A DNA stretch of 64,000 bases from Leifsonia psychrotolerans (GCF_013410665.1 NZ_JACCFM010000001.1:2046001-2110000); one strand, 5' to 3'; numbered from the stretch's first letter, positions 8,601 through 17,684 are shown. The notes: a model not told the origin generated them from the letters alone. A program made the numbers and translations.

Positions 8601-8972
8601 TCAGTCGCGGTCGAGCGTCGCTTCGACGTCGGTGAGCAGACGTTGGAAGGCTCCCGGAGCAGCCCGCACGACCGAGCCCCCCGCCAGGGCCCCGGCCCAG
8701 TGGGCGATCTGTGCCACGTTCACAATCTCGTATTCGATCCGGGACGCGTCGCCTTCGGGCAGCACACGGTATTCACCGCGATACCACCAGTCTCCCTGCA
8801 CCACGATGAAGCGTTCGGCCGGGTCGGCCAGAAAGTGATCGCCGCGCTCATCCCCCGACGCCAAGCGTTTGGCCAGCGCCGCGTAGACATCGTCCGGCGC
8901 CCCCTCGAGATGCCCGGCGAACGAAAGCAGCACCGTGTGCTTGGCCGGCAGGTCGAGCGGGTTCACAGTCAT
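8601..8972 (-). CDS. Small START-like (SRPBCC fold) protein, function unknown
   Basis: 123 residues, no signal or membrane segment. The pattern of alternating strands (VLLSFAGHLEGAPDDVYAAL, then a mid-region WWYRGEYRVL and a long C-terminal amphipathic helix ending AFQRLLTDVEATLDRD) fits a compact SRPBCC/START-like hydrophobic-ligand fold, but I cannot name a family. The ATG at 8972 is preceded by a TAAGGT hexamer and six bases, supporting a leaderless start. It converges on the DUF5107 gene with 20 bases between stops. Confidence 0.7.
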   Translation of the reverse strand: MTVNPLDLPAKHTVLLSFAGHLEGAPDDVYAALAKRLASGDERGDHFLADPAERFIVVQGDWWYRGEYRVLPEGDASRIEYEIVNVAQIAHWAGALAGGSVVRAAPGAFQRLLTDVEATLDRD

Positions 8973-8978
8973 ACCTCG

Positions 8979-8984
8979 ACCTTA
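8979..8984 (-). promoter_or_regulatory. Putative leaderless -10 element of the START-like gene
   Basis: TAAGGT on the minus strand, six bases before the ATG at 8972. Confidence 0.5.
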
Positions 8985-9010
8985 CGGGTCGCGTTGTGAG
9001 GCAGCATCCG

Positions 9011-9589
9011 TCAGGCGAGGCTCTTCTGCATCAAGACGGTGCCGATCCACTGATCGAATTTGAAGCCGACCTGACCCATGCGCCCAATTTCGCGAAATCC
9101 GAATGCGCTATGCAGTGTGAGTGAGGCATCGGCGCCGTGATCGGCGATCACGGCGATGATCTCGCGAAGCCCGGCCGCCTTCGAGCGCACGATGAGCTCG
9201 CCGAGCAAGACCCGGCCGAGCCCCTTGCCTACTGCGGTCGGACCGAGGTAGATCGAGTTCTCGACGGTGAACCGAAAAGCCTTCTTCTGCTTCCACGGGG
9301 CAACGAGTGCGTAGCCGAGAATCGTGCCCTGCGGCGAGACCGCGGCGATAAACGGCATACCCAGGCGAGAGAGGGAATAATACTTCTCGCGCCACGCGGC
9401 GAGAGTCATCGCCTCTTCATCGAACGTCACGGGGCTGGTGGCCACGTAGTGGTTGTAGATCTCTTGAATAGACGGCAGATCTGCCGCTTCAACGCCGCGC
9501 AGCGTGTACTCGAGCGTTGCCTCGGAGTGAGCCTCGGGCATCAGATGCCGAGGCTTTCTGGGCCGCACCGGGTATTCCTCTTCACGCAC
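9011..9589 (-). CDS. GNAT N-acetyltransferase, phosphinothricin acetyltransferase (PAT)-like
   Basis: 192 residues. GCN5-type fold with LRGVEAADLPSIQEIYNHYV at the N terminus, the acetyl-CoA pyrophosphate loop GVGKGLGRVLL-like (read here as AVGKGLGRVLLGEL, about 130-143) and HSAFGFREIGRMGQVGFKF near the C terminus. These features match the PAT/MddA subfamily that acetylates small amines such as methionine sulfone analogues. The start is a GTG at 9589, supported by AAAGGGAG seven bases upstream. It is separated from ung by 29 bases and may be cotranscribed with it. The natural substrate is not readable from sequence. Confidence 0.85.
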   Translation of the reverse strand: MREEEYPVRPRKPRHLMPEAHSEATLEYTLRGVEAADLPSIQEIYNHYVATSPVTFDEEAMTLAAWREKYYSLSRLGMPFIAAVSPQGTILGYALVAPWKQKKAFRFTVENSIYLGPTAVGKGLGRVLLGELIVRSKAAGLREIIAVIADHGADASLTLHSAFGFREIGRMGQVGFKFDQWIGTVLMQKSLA

Positions 9590-9618
9590 CGACTAGCTCC
9601 CTTTGGTCACCCTCCAGA

Positions 9619-10293
9619 TTACCCGAGCGACCAGTCGACTGCCGCCGCTCCCTGCTCGACAAGCGCGCGGTTGGCCCGGCTGAACGGCCGGGATCCATAG
9701 AATCCTCTGCGCGCCGAGAGAGGGCTCGGATGCGCTGATTCGATCACTCGGACACCGCCCAGCAGCGGCACGAGCGTCTGAGCATCCTTGCCCCAGAGAA
9801 TCGCAACGAGGGGACGCCGACGGGCAACCAAAGCCCGCACCGCTTGATCGGTGACGGCTTCCCAGCCCTGCCGCCGATGTGATCCTGCCTCGCCGGACCG
9901 CACGGTGAGCACACGGTTCAGCAGCATCACGCCGGCGTCGGTCCACCGGCTCAGGTCACCGTGGTCGGGCACGGTGATGCCCAGATCGTCCTGCAGTTCA
10001 CGGCGAATAGCGGTGAGGCTGCGTGGCAACGGCCGAACGGCCGGGTCGACGGCGAACGACAAGCCGATCGGATGCCCGGGGGTCGGATAGGGATCTTGGC
10101 CGACGATCAGCACCCGCACGTCATCAATCGGCGCGGTGAAGGCACGCATGATGGTGTCGGATGCGGGGAGCGTGAGGTGCCCCGCGGCCTGCTCACGGTT
10201 CAAAAATTCCTGCACGGTCGCGAGCTCGGTCGCCACCGGTTCGAGCGCGTCGGCCCAACCGGCGCCGAGTCCGGCCGTGAGAGAGGGTGTCAT
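9619..10293 (-). CDS. ung: Uracil-DNA glycosylase, family 1
   Basis: Removes uracil from DNA as the first step of base excision repair in the cytoplasm. 224 residues, the standard family length. The water-activating loop GQDPYP sits at residues 65-70 with the catalytic Asp67, the uracil-pocket region reads GLSFAV, and the His-containing DNA-intercalation loop reads [19 protein letters not shown] near the C terminus. Starts at an ATG only 11 bases after the stop of the S51-like gene, so the two are probably cotranscribed. Confidence 0.96.
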   Translation of the reverse strand: MTPSLTAGLGAGWADALEPVATELATVQEFLNREQAAGHLTLPASDTIMRAFTAPIDDVRVLIVGQDPYPTPGHPIGLSFAVDPAVRPLPRSLTAIRRELQDDLGITVPDHGDLSRWTDAGVMLLNRVLTVRSGEAGSHRRQGWEAVTDQAVRALVARRRPLVAILWGKDAQTLVPLLGGVRVIESAHPSPLSARRGFYGSRPFSRANRALVEQGAAAVDWSLG

Positions 10294-10304
10294 TCGAGCA
10301 ACGG

Positions 10305-11024
10305 TCAGGCGCCGAACGTGCTGACCAGCACTCCACCGTCGGCCTGACTGACCCGCCAGACGCTTCCGGCGCCCACGACGGCGAGAGCGCCCTCGCCGAT
10401 GACCAGCGTCGTGTTCTCATCGATCGCGAGTCCGCCGTCGATCAGACCCGCTTCGGTCGCGGCGATCAGTCGTGACAGGTTTCCCCACTGCGCCGCGTGC
10501 ACCTCGACGGTCACATCGAGCAGACCGATGCCCTGCCCGAGAGTGACCTCATCCAGGTCTTCCGAGCCGTCTTCGGGGCTCACTTCGACGCCGCCGATGC
10601 GCCAGCCACCAATCAGGGCACGCTCCGCGGCAATCGCGGCGCCGGCCGAAAAACCGAGGTAGGGCACGCCAGCCGAGACCTGACGACGAATTTCGCCGGC
10701 GATCGGGGTGAGGGCCGAGAGGTAAGCGGGGGTGAGCCCGCCCCCGATCAGGATGCCGTCGACGTTGGCCACGGCGATCAGTTCGGCAACGCCGTCGTGG
10801 TCAAGCAGTGTGGTCACGGGCTCGAACAGCCCGCCCGCGGCGAGCGCGGTTCCCAGCTGAGCCGCGTGCTCGGCTGCGTCGCCGTCACGTACCACGATGA
10901 TCGCGATCCGCGGTGCCGTGCGCCCGTCTGCAACGGCGCGCGCCGATGCCTCCTCGAGAAACGGCCCGAACATTGACGCATAGTTGTCGGGCGTCCAACC
11001 GCCGCCGACCAGGTGCACACTCAT
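10305..11024 (-). CDS. Peptidase S51-like / class I glutamine-amidotransferase-fold protein
   Basis: 239 residues. The nucleophile elbow GFSAGA (Ser126) preceded by a GGGLTPAY segment is characteristic of the S51 family (dipeptidase E, cyanophycinase). Family members cleave aspartyl or isoaspartyl dipeptides. The N-terminal GGGW motif is also typical. No signal peptide, so cytoplasmic. It is the first gene of a likely S51-ung-GNAT transcript and has its own TAGGCT hexamer six bases before the ATG. The exact substrate is uncertain; many actinobacterial homologues are uncharacterised. Confidence 0.8.
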   Translation of the reverse strand: MSVHLVGGGWTPDNYASMFGPFLEEASARAVADGRTAPRIAIIVVRDGDAAEHAAQLGTALAAGGLFEPVTTLLDHDGVAELIAVANVDGILIGGGLTPAYLSALTPIAGEIRRQVSAGVPYLGFSAGAAIAAERALIGGWRIGGVEVSPEDGSEDLDEVTLGQGIGLLDVTVEVHAAQWGNLSRLIAATEAGLIDGGLAIDENTTLVIGEGALAVVGAGSVWRVSQADGGVLVSTFGA

Positions 11025-11030
11025 GGTTCG

Positions 11031-11036
11031 AGCCTA
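11031..11036 (-). promoter_or_regulatory. Putative leaderless -10 element of the S51-like/ung transcript
   Basis: TAGGCT on the minus strand, six bases before the ATG at 11024; same hexamer as before the amidase and pdtaS. Confidence 0.55.
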
Positions 11037-11166
11037 GCTGCGTGGCACGAGCTTGCGCACCGCGGCGCCCTCGTGACGATTGACAGCGCGCCCGCGAAGG
11101 TGAAGTGTCGGGATTACGCGGGGGCTCACTGACCGGCGATCCCACCGCGCCGGAAGGTGGGAGATC

Positions 11167-12204
11167 ATGCCCGATGCAGACCTGGTACTCGAGGGCGGCG
11201 GTGTGAAAGGCTCGGCGTTGGTCGGTGCAATCACTGAAATGGTCACCCGTGCAGACCCCTACCGGTTTCACCGCGTGGCCGGAACCTCGGCCGGCGCGAT
11301 CGTCGCCTCATTTCTGGCCGCTGGTCTCAGCCCGGCAGCGATCAAGCAGATCATGGACGACCTCGACTTCACGCAGTTCGAAGACGAGCCGAAGGTATTC
11401 GCCCATCTGCCGCATATCGGCGCGACGTTCGGCCTTCTCTTCAAGGAGGGCATGTTCGTGGGCGATTTCATGCACCGCTGGATCGCCGACACTCTCGCCG
11501 CCAACGGAGTCCGCACCTGGGCCGACCTCAAAGAGGACGATCCGGGAAGCGCGCTTCCGCCCGACCAACGCTACAAACTCGTCGTGATCGTGTCGGATGT
11601 CTCTCGTGGCTTGATGCTGCGCCTCCCCTGGGATTACCGATCGCTGCTCGGTGTCGACCCCGACAGCCAGCTCGTCGCCGACGCCGTGCGCGCCTCAGCC
11701 TCCATCCCCTTCTTTTTCCAGCCATTCCGAATGCAGACGGATGTCGCGGCGGTCGGCCACACCGAGATTGTCTGCACCGACGGCGGCATGCTCTCGAACT
11801 ACCCGATCGACATCTTCGACCGACGGGACGATGAAAAGTCCCGCTGGCCGACCCTCGGGATCAAGCTCTCGGCGCGCACGAGCGTCACCCAAACCCCGTG
11901 GAGCCCCGACGCCGACAGCATTCAGTTGGCGCGCTCGCTCCTGTCAACCATGCTCAGCGCACACGACCGGGTTCACGTGGACGATCCGGCATTTGCCTCA
12001 CGCACGATTTTCATCGACACCACAGGTTTCGGTGTCACTGACTTTCACTTGACCGCCGAGGACAAGTCGACGTTGTTTCGCCGTGGGGTGACCGGAGCCG
12101 ACAAGTTCCTGGCGACCTGGAACTGGGAGCTGTGGAAGAAGGGCGACTTTACGCAGTTGCTCTCCGGTGCCCCGGTCTCACCGCCGACTCTGCCGATTCG
12201 CTGA
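11167..12204 (+). CDS. Patatin-like phospholipase
   Basis: 345 residues. The oxyanion-hole motif GGGVKG (10-15), the nucleophile elbow GTSAG with Ser41 and the DGG motif of the Ser-Asp dyad (CTDGGMLSNYPIDIFD, about 201-216) are all present, so the enzyme should be active as a lipid acyl hydrolase. No signal peptide or membrane segment, so probably cytoplasmic or membrane-associated from inside. The ATG is preceded by a strong purine-rich GGAAGGTGGGAG. It stands alone between an oppositely oriented S51-like gene and a converging phosphoribosyltransferase. Confidence 0.93.
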   Translation: MPDADLVLEGGGVKGSALVGAITEMVTRADPYRFHRVAGTSAGAIVASFLAAGLSPAAIKQIMDDLDFTQFEDEPKVFAHLPHIGATFGLLFKEGMFVGDFMHRWIADTLAANGVRTWADLKEDDPGSALPPDQRYKLVVIVSDVSRGLMLRLPWDYRSLLGVDPDSQLVADAVRASASIPFFFQPFRMQTDVAAVGHTEIVCTDGGMLSNYPIDIFDRRDDEKSRWPTLGIKLSARTSVTQTPWSPDADSIQLARSLLSTMLSAHDRVHVDDPAFASRTIFIDTTGFGVTDFHLTAEDKSTLFRRGVTGADKFLATWNWELWKKGDFTQLLSGAPVSPPTLPIR

Positions 12205-12249
12205 GGGGCATCCGCGCACGACCTGAACATCGGCCCGGCCGGGTCTCAC

Positions 12250-12771
12250 CTACTCGGCGAGCGCCACCTGTACCGGCGGCTCGGCAGACCAGGGGAAGAC
12301 GATCCAGTCGTCGGTTCGGCGCCAGGTGAAGTCGGGCACGTGAACCGTTCGCGGCTTCGTGTAGAGCGTTGCGGTGCGCACCTCGTGGGCGGTCTCGCCC
12401 AGCAACCCGACGACGAGCGCCAGGGTGTGGCCAGAGTCGGACACATCATCGACGAGCAACACACGTTTTCCGGCGAGTGCCGGGGCGTCGAGCATCGGGG
12501 CGGACAGAACCGGTTTCGGCAGACGCTCGTCGACGCCCGTGTAGAACTCGACGTTGATGCTTCCGCAGTTTTTGGTGCCGAGGGCATATGAGATTGCCCC
12601 GGCAAGCAGCAGACCACCGCGGGCGATCGCGATGACCACGTCAGGGGCGTACCCACTCTGACGCACCTCGGTGGCCAACTGGCGTGCCGCATCGGCGAAG
12701 TCGGTCCACTCGAGAATCTCGCGCTGGATCTCGGGAAGGGTGGTCGCGGCGTCGTCCGCATCGTGTGCCAT
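12250..12771 (-). CDS. Phosphoribosyltransferase (purine PRTase-like)
   Basis: 173 residues. The PRPP-binding motif VLLVDDVSDSGHTL lies at 104-117 and a substrate-side IARGGLL at about 49-55. The layout resembles the xanthine/guanine or hypoxanthine phosphoribosyltransferase group, which salvages purine bases to nucleotides, although several actinobacterial relatives have unknown base specificity. Its ATG lies 39 bases from that of the divergent MFS gene, and each has a -10-like hexamer six bases from its start. Confidence 0.85.
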   Translation of the reverse strand: MAHDADDAATTLPEIQREILEWTDFADAARQLATEVRQSGYAPDVVIAIARGGLLLAGAISYALGTKNCGSINVEFYTGVDERLPKPVLSAPMLDAPALAGKRVLLVDDVSDSGHTLALVVGLLGETAHEVRTATLYTKPRTVHVPDFTWRRTDDWIVFPWSAEPPVQVALAE

Positions 12772-12777
12772 TGCCCA

Positions 12778-12783
12778 ATTCTA
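12778..12783 (-). promoter_or_regulatory. Putative leaderless -10 element of the phosphoribosyltransferase
   Basis: TAGAAT on the minus strand, six bases before the ATG at 12771. Confidence 0.55.
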
Positions 12784-12798
12784 AGGGCCGTCAGGCAC

Positions 12799-12804
12799 TA
12801 GCAT
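12799..12804 (+). promoter_or_regulatory. Putative leaderless -10 element of the DHA2-type MFS gene
   Basis: TAGCAT followed by six bases and the ATG at 12811. It lies 15 bases from the opposite-strand TAGAAT, so the two promoters overlap. Confidence 0.55.
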
Positions 12805-12810
12805 CCGAAC

Positions 12811-14295
12811 ATGATGCCTTTCACGAAGGGGCCCGCACCGCTGCGCGGCTCAGTAGTCGGAGTGACCGCTAGCCTGGTCGGGTTCCTGTTCCTGGTCGAG
12901 ATCACCAGCGGCATTCTGCAGGGTTACTACGTTCCGCTGATTCCCGACCTCGTGAAGCACCTCGGCATTCACGACGCCGACTTCAACTGGTTCGAGGCCT
13001 CACAGCTGCTGCTCTCGGCCATTGTTGTTCCCTTCCTCGCCAAGCTCGGCGATATGTACGGGCATAAGCGCATCCTGCTCGCCTCGACGGTCCTCACGGC
13101 CGGAGCCACCTGGTGGCTCGCCTTCGCCGGAGATTTCTGGAGCTTTCTCGCGGCCTGGGCCCTGCAGGGCTTTTATGTGGTCTGGCTGCCGCTTGAAGTG
13201 GCGCTGATCTTCGATCGCGGTCGCCGCACGAACACCGGCGCCTCGCAGACCCGACGCGCGGCCGGCCTGCTCGTGGTCGCCCTCGAGGCCGGGGCGATCA
13301 TCGGCGCTCTCTCGGCCGGGCGCATCTTCGCCGCCCTCGGCGAGAACGTGACACTCACGTTGTTCCTGCCGGCCATTGCCGTGACGCTGGTGTTCTTCGC
13401 CATCCTGTTCGGTGTGCCGGAGTCGGAGCCGTCAACGGGCCGTTCGCTCGACCCGATCGGTTTCATGATGCTCACCTTCGGGCTGCTGCTGATTACCTCG
13501 GGGCTGACCTTCCTGCGGCTGAACGGACCGGAAACCTGGTGGGTCTGGGCGCTGATCGTTATCGGTGTCGCCAGTTTCATTCCGTTCGGAAAATTCGAGC
13601 TGAAGCAGAAGGATCCGGCGATCGACCTGCGTGTGCTGCGCCAGCCAAATATGTGGCCCGTGCAACTCACCGCGGGACTCATCGGGATCAGCCTGCTCGG
13701 CGCACAGGCACCGCTGGCCACCTATGCCGGCACCGATCGATCCAACGGCTATGGGCTGGGCCTGGATGCCTCGGACATTTCAACCCTCATCGGTGCGTAC
13801 CTCATCTCGATGATCGTCGGCGCGCTGCTGTTCCCGCTCGTCTCGAAGTGGACGACCCCGCGCATCGCGCTGATCATCGCGACATTCCTCATGGCCGTCG
13901 GGTACCTCGCGTTCATCCCCTTCCACCTAGAAACCTGGCAGGTGTTCACGAATATGGCGATCGCCGGAATCGGCTCCGGCGCACTGGTTGGAGCACTCCC
14001 CGCGGCCGCCGCCGCAGCCGCGCCGCTCGGGCAGACGGGCATCGCCGCCGGCCTGACCAACACGACGAAGACCATCGGCGGGTCATTCGCCTCGGCGACC
14101 TTCGGGGTCGTGCTGCTGATGGGTGCGGCGACGGCGGCGACGTCGACCGCGGCGAGCCTCTTCGGCTACATGCTGGTCTGGACGATTTGTGGCGTCGGTG
14201 CCCTCGTAGCCGGCATTCTGCTCTTCTTCGTGCCGAAGCTCGCCTTTGCGGATGTCGCACCGGCCGACGAGATCGCGGTGGTCGAGCCCGTCTAG
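12811..14295 (+). CDS. MFS transporter, DHA2 (14-TM) type
   Basis: 494 residues with about 14 hydrophobic segments. MFS motif A is seen as LGDMYGHKRILL after the second segment, and the proline/glycine-rich motif-C region is around residues 150-170. The length and number of segments fit the EmrB/QacA-type drug:H+ antiporters of the cytoplasmic membrane; the substrate is unknown. Two adjacent ATGs exist; the first fits the leaderless TAGCAT promoter best. The stop codon overlaps that of the converging SDR gene by two bases. Confidence 0.88.
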   Translation: MMPFTKGPAPLRGSVVGVTASLVGFLFLVEITSGILQGYYVPLIPDLVKHLGIHDADFNWFEASQLLLSAIVVPFLAKLGDMYGHKRILLASTVLTAGATWWLAFAGDFWSFLAAWALQGFYVVWLPLEVALIFDRGRRTNTGASQTRRAAGLLVVALEAGAIIGALSAGRIFAALGENVTLTLFLPAIAVTLVFFAILFGVPESEPSTGRSLDPIGFMMLTFGLLLITSGLTFLRLNGPETWWVWALIVIGVASFIPFGKFELKQKDPAIDLRVLRQPNMWPVQLTAGLIGISLLGAQAPLATYAGTDRSNGYGLGLDASDISTLIGAYLISMIVGALLFPLVSKWTTPRIALIIATFLMAVGYLAFIPFHLETWQVFTNMAIAGIGSGALVGALPAAAAAAAPLGQTGIAAGLTNTTKTIGGSFASATFGVVLLMGAATAATSTAASLFGYMLVWTICGVGALVAGILLFFVPKLAFADVAPADEIAVVEPV

Positions 14296-15077
14296 CCCTC
14301 GGCGCGCACCGTCAGTTCTCCGCGCGCCAGCCTGCTGGGCGCGGCCTGCGCCACCGGCTTGATGGTGATCAAGTCAAGGTTCACATGGGCCGGCCGTTCG
14401 ACCGCCGAGACGATTGTCTCGGCGACGTCCTCAGCCGAGAGCGGGTTCAGCACGTTCTCATACGGCGCGGCGGCTTTCACCGCATCGCCACCGAATCGCA
14501 CCAGCCCGAATTCCTCGGTCTTGACCATGCCCGGCGCCACCTCGATCACCCGAATCGGCTCCCCGTTCAACTCCAGTCGCAGCACCTCCATCAACGCATG
14601 AGCCGCAAACTTGGCCGCGTTGTACCCGCCGCCGCCGAGATACGCCACGTGCCCGGCAATCGACGTGACGGTGACGATATCCGCCGATCCGCCGTCGGCA
14701 GCGAGAGTGCGACGCAAGAGCGGCAGAAGCGCAGAGGTCATTCGTTTGACCGCGAGCACGTTGATCTCGAACATCCAAGCCCAGTCGTCGATCGCGGAAT
14801 CCTCGACGCTGTCGAGCCCCATTGCGCCACCCGCGTTGTTGACGAGTGCATGCACCGGGCCGAGCACGGCAAGGTAATCACGGAGCGCGTCGACGTCGTC
14901 TTGGCGGGTGAGGTCGGCCGTGAACACATCGGCACCCGTTTCGGCGGCGAGTGCTGCCAGCCGGTCGGACCGTCGCGCGACACCGACGACGTCCCAGCCT
15001 CGCTGCCGGAAGAGTCGCACCGTGGCGGCTCCGATTCCCGAACTGGCACCCGTGACGACGACCCTGCGTGTACTCAT
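14292..15077 (-). CDS. Short-chain dehydrogenase/reductase
   Basis: 261 residues. Rossmann cofactor motif TGASSGIG (about 8-15), structural NNAGG, and the catalytic Ser plus Y-x3-K (YNAAKFAA) are all visible, so a classical SDR. NAD(P)H-dependent oxidoreductase of unknown substrate. The ATG at 15077 is preferred over an upstream TTG because it puts the Rossmann strand at the N terminus and lies six bases after a CAGAAT hexamer. The divergent acyltransferase gene starts 30 bases away. Confidence 0.92.
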   Translation of the reverse strand: MSTRRVVVTGASSGIGAATVRLFRQRGWDVVGVARRSDRLAALAAETGADVFTADLTRQDDVDALRDYLAVLGPVHALVNNAGGAMGLDSVEDSAIDDWAWMFEINVLAVKRMTSALLPLLRRTLAADGGSADIVTVTSIAGHVAYLGGGGYNAAKFAAHALMEVLRLELNGEPIRVIEVAPGMVKTEEFGLVRFGGDAVKAAAPYENVLNPLSAEDVAETIVSAVERPAHVNLDLITIKPVAQAAPSRLARGELTVRAEG

Positions 15078-15083
15078 CTCTCT

Positions 15084-15089
15084 ATTCTG
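15084..15089 (-). promoter_or_regulatory. Putative leaderless -10 element of the SDR gene
   Basis: CAGAAT on the minus strand, six bases before the ATG at 15077. Confidence 0.4.
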
Positions 15090-15093
15090 CCGC

Positions 15094-15099
15094 GACAAT
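15094..15099 (+). promoter_or_regulatory. Putative -10 element of the acyltransferase gene
   Basis: GACAAT, seven bases before the ATG at 15107 and only four bases from the opposite-strand -10 of the SDR gene. Confidence 0.35.
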
Positions 15100-15106
15100 A
15101 GACGTA

Positions 15107-16207
15107 ATGATCGCTCTTCTGCCCGGCACCCCCACCGCCCACAAACGTCGCGTCCCGCTCTGGGACAATGCTCGCTGGGTTGCCATCACCCTCATGGTGA
15201 TCGGTCACGCGATCCTGAAACTCATCTCTGAGTCGGATGTCTCCTACTCGGTGTATCTGTTCATTTATGCGTTCCATGTGCCGATCTTCGTGGCGGTGAG
15301 CGGATATTTCGCCAAGTCAGGCGCTCCCGGCACTCGGCACTTACACCGGCTGCTCACCGACATCGTCTTTCCGTACCTCATCTTCGAAACCATCTGGACA
15401 CTCGTGCGCGGTCTGACCGGTCACCGACTGTGGTTCGACTATTCGACGGCTTCCTGGACACTCTGGTTCTTGATCGCGCTCACCGTGTGGCGCGTGTCAT
15501 TGCCCTACCTAGTGCTCCTGCGCGCTCCACTGCTGATCAGCATCGTCATCTCGATCGGCGCCGGTTATCTGTCCTCGCTTGACGACACGTTTTCGATGGC
15601 ACGCACCCTCGGACTGCTGCCATTCTTCGTCTTCGGCTGGAAGCTGCGACAATTGCAGATCACCGGGCGCTGGCTCACGCTACGCACCGTCGCCGTCTGG
15701 CGCTGGCGAACCGGAGCGATTCTGCTCTTCGCCGCGCTTTTCGCCTTCATCGCCACCAACATCACTCTGCTGCGTGCGCTGAAGGTGCGCCGCTTTCTGC
15801 TTTACGATTCGTCCTACGGTTCGTTCGGGTATGGCGAATTCTGGGCCGGCGGCATCCGTCTCGGCCTGATCTTTCTCGCTTTCGCCCTCATCGTGGCGTT
15901 CCTGCTGCTCATGCCGCGGCGACAGACCTGGTTCACCGGCTTCGGGGCCGCAACGATGTACATCTACCTGCTGCACTCCTTTTTGCTCTACCCGTTCCGT
16001 GAAAGCGGAATCTTGACCGGCCCGCAGCCGGCCTGGGCCTTGCCCGGAATGATCCTTCTCAGCATCGCCATCTCGGTTCTGCTGTCGCAACCGATCGTGC
16101 GTACGCTGTTTCGACCGCTCGTCGAACCGCGTGCCCGCTGGCTGTTTCGACGCGAATCGGCCACTCCCACCGGCACCATCGTGCTGCCGCCGGAGATCAC
16201 CCGCTAA
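15107..16207 (+). CDS. Acyltransferase-3 family membrane protein
   Basis: 366 residues with about ten membrane segments. The N-terminal WDNARWVAITLMVIGHA carries the conserved Arg and His of the acyltransferase-3 (OafA/NodX/fucose-O-acetylase) family, which moves acetyl or other acyl groups onto sugars or cell-envelope components at the membrane. The ATG at 15107 is chosen over an upstream GTG because the upstream residues overlap the divergent SDR start. The acceptor molecule cannot be told from the sequence. Confidence 0.87.
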   Translation: MIALLPGTPTAHKRRVPLWDNARWVAITLMVIGHAILKLISESDVSYSVYLFIYAFHVPIFVAVSGYFAKSGAPGTRHLHRLLTDIVFPYLIFETIWTLVRGLTGHRLWFDYSTASWTLWFLIALTVWRVSLPYLVLLRAPLLISIVISIGAGYLSSLDDTFSMARTLGLLPFFVFGWKLRQLQITGRWLTLRTVAVWRWRTGAILLFAALFAFIATNITLLRALKVRRFLLYDSSYGSFGYGEFWAGGIRLGLIFLAFALIVAFLLLMPRRQTWFTGFGAATMYIYLLHSFLLYPFRESGILTGPQPAWALPGMILLSIAISVLLSQPIVRTLFRPLVEPRARWLFRRESATPTGTIVLPPEITR

Positions 16208-16331
16208 GCGACACCCTCTCGGCACGTGACGTCGTGTGTCGGACGCGTTTGCGAGCGGGTTCCAAGCTCTCTAGGCTCACTGCAGAGCGAGGATGGTCCG
16301 CGCTCCTCAACATCTGCAGGAGATCCCCCTC

Positions 16332-17663
16332 ATGAGCGACAACTCAGCATCCTGGAAGTTTGAAACCAAGCAGGTTCATTCCGGAGCGGCACCCGACCCG
16401 GTCACCAACGCGCGGGCCACGCCGATCTACCAGACCACCTCCTACGTCTTCAACAGCGCCGAGCACGCCCAGAACCTGTTCGCGTTGGCCGAGTTCGGCA
16501 ACATCTACACGCGTATCCAGAACCCGACCCAGGCGGTCGTCGAGGAACGCGTGGCGGCATTGGAAGGCGGAACGGCGGCCTTGCTGCTCGCTTCCGGCCA
16601 GTCGGCGTCAACCTTCGCCGTGCTGAACATCGCCCAGGCCGGCGACCACATCGTCTCGTCGAGCTCGATCTACGGCGGCACCTACAACCTGTTCAAGTAC
16701 ACGCTCGCCAAGCTCGGCATCGAAACCACATTCGTCGAGAATCAGGACGACGCAGAAGAATGGCGTCGCGCCGTTCGCCCGAATACCAAGCTCTTCTTTG
16801 CCGAAACCATCGGAAACCCGAAGATCAACGTTCTCGACATTTCCCTCGTCGCCGACGTCGCGCACGCCTCCGGCATTCCGCTGATCGTCGACAACACGAT
16901 CGCCACACCGTACCTGATCCGCCCGTTCGAGCACGGCGCCGACATCATCATTCACTCGGCCACCAAGTTCCTCGGCGGGCACGGCACCGTGATCGGCGGC
17001 ATCATCGTCGATGGTGGAAAGTTCGAATGGTCGAAGAACGTCGAGAAGTTCCCCGGCTTGACCGAGCCTGACCCGTCGTATCACGGCGCGAGCTACACCG
17101 CCGCGGTCGGCGACGGTCTCGCCTACATCATCAAGGCGCGCGTGCAACTCCTGCGCGACCTCGGCGCGGCAATCGCCCCGGCCAGCGCCTGGCAGCTGAT
17201 CCAGGGCATCGAAACCCTCAGCCTGCGCATCGAACGCCACGTGCAGAACACCCAGGAGGTCGCCGAGTGGTTGGAAAATCACCCGGATGTCGCGCAGGTC
17301 TTCTACGCCGGCCTGCCGTCGAGCCCGTGGTATGCCGCCGCGAACAAGTACGCCCCGAAGGGTGTCGGCGCAGTGGTGTCGTTCGAGCTCAAGGGCGGTG
17401 TGGATGCCGGCCGTGCACTGGTCGACAACGTCACGCTGTTCAGCCACCTCGCGAACATCGGAGACGTGCGCTCCTTGATCATCCACCCCGCGTCCACGAC
17501 GCACTCGCAGCTCTCCCCCGAGGCGCAGCTGTCGGCCGGTGTCACACCGGGCCTCGTGCGACTGTCGGTGGGCATCGAGAACATCGACGACATCAAGGCC
17601 GATTTGCAGGCCGGACTCGAAGCCGCCCGCGCTGTCGTTGATGCCGCTCGCGCCGGAGCCTAG
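16332..17663 (+). CDS. metY: O-acetylhomoserine sulfhydrylase
   Basis: PLP enzyme of methionine synthesis that makes homocysteine from O-acetylhomoserine and sulfide in the cytoplasm. 443 residues, the normal length of the Cys/Met-metabolism MetY branch. The PLP Lys is K212 in HSATKFLGGHG, preceded by the pyridine-stacking SIYGGTYNLF and the phosphate-binding SGQSA region. The ATG at 16332 has GGAG about ten bases upstream; a GTG-led or ATG-led extension upstream lacks homology-like sequence. It is followed by metX, which makes its substrate. The 124-base leader shows no SAM-riboswitch fold that I can recognise. Confidence 0.94.
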   Translation: MSDNSASWKFETKQVHSGAAPDPVTNARATPIYQTTSYVFNSAEHAQNLFALAEFGNIYTRIQNPTQAVVEERVAALEGGTAALLLASGQSASTFAVLNIAQAGDHIVSSSSIYGGTYNLFKYTLAKLGIETTFVENQDDAEEWRRAVRPNTKLFFAETIGNPKINVLDISLVADVAHASGIPLIVDNTIATPYLIRPFEHGADIIIHSATKFLGGHGTVIGGIIVDGGKFEWSKNVEKFPGLTEPDPSYHGASYTAAVGDGLAYIIKARVQLLRDLGAAIAPASAWQLIQGIETLSLRIERHVQNTQEVAEWLENHPDVAQVFYAGLPSSPWYAAANKYAPKGVGAVVSFELKGGVDAGRALVDNVTLFSHLANIGDVRSLIIHPASTTHSQLSPEAQLSAGVTPGLVRLSVGIENIDDIKADLQAGLEAARAVVDAARAGA

Positions 17664-17684
17664 AAGCGCTGAACCCCCTGTGAC

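Noticed and set aside
13539..15101. 520-codon open frame overlapping the end of the MFS gene and running antisense to the SDR gene
   Set aside because: Both overlapped genes have clear family motifs; this frame is Arg/His-rich and shows none.
16208..16331. SAM riboswitch or S-box leader before metY
   Set aside because: The 124-base leader shows no recognisable SAM-I or SAM-II consensus or terminator/antiterminator pair.
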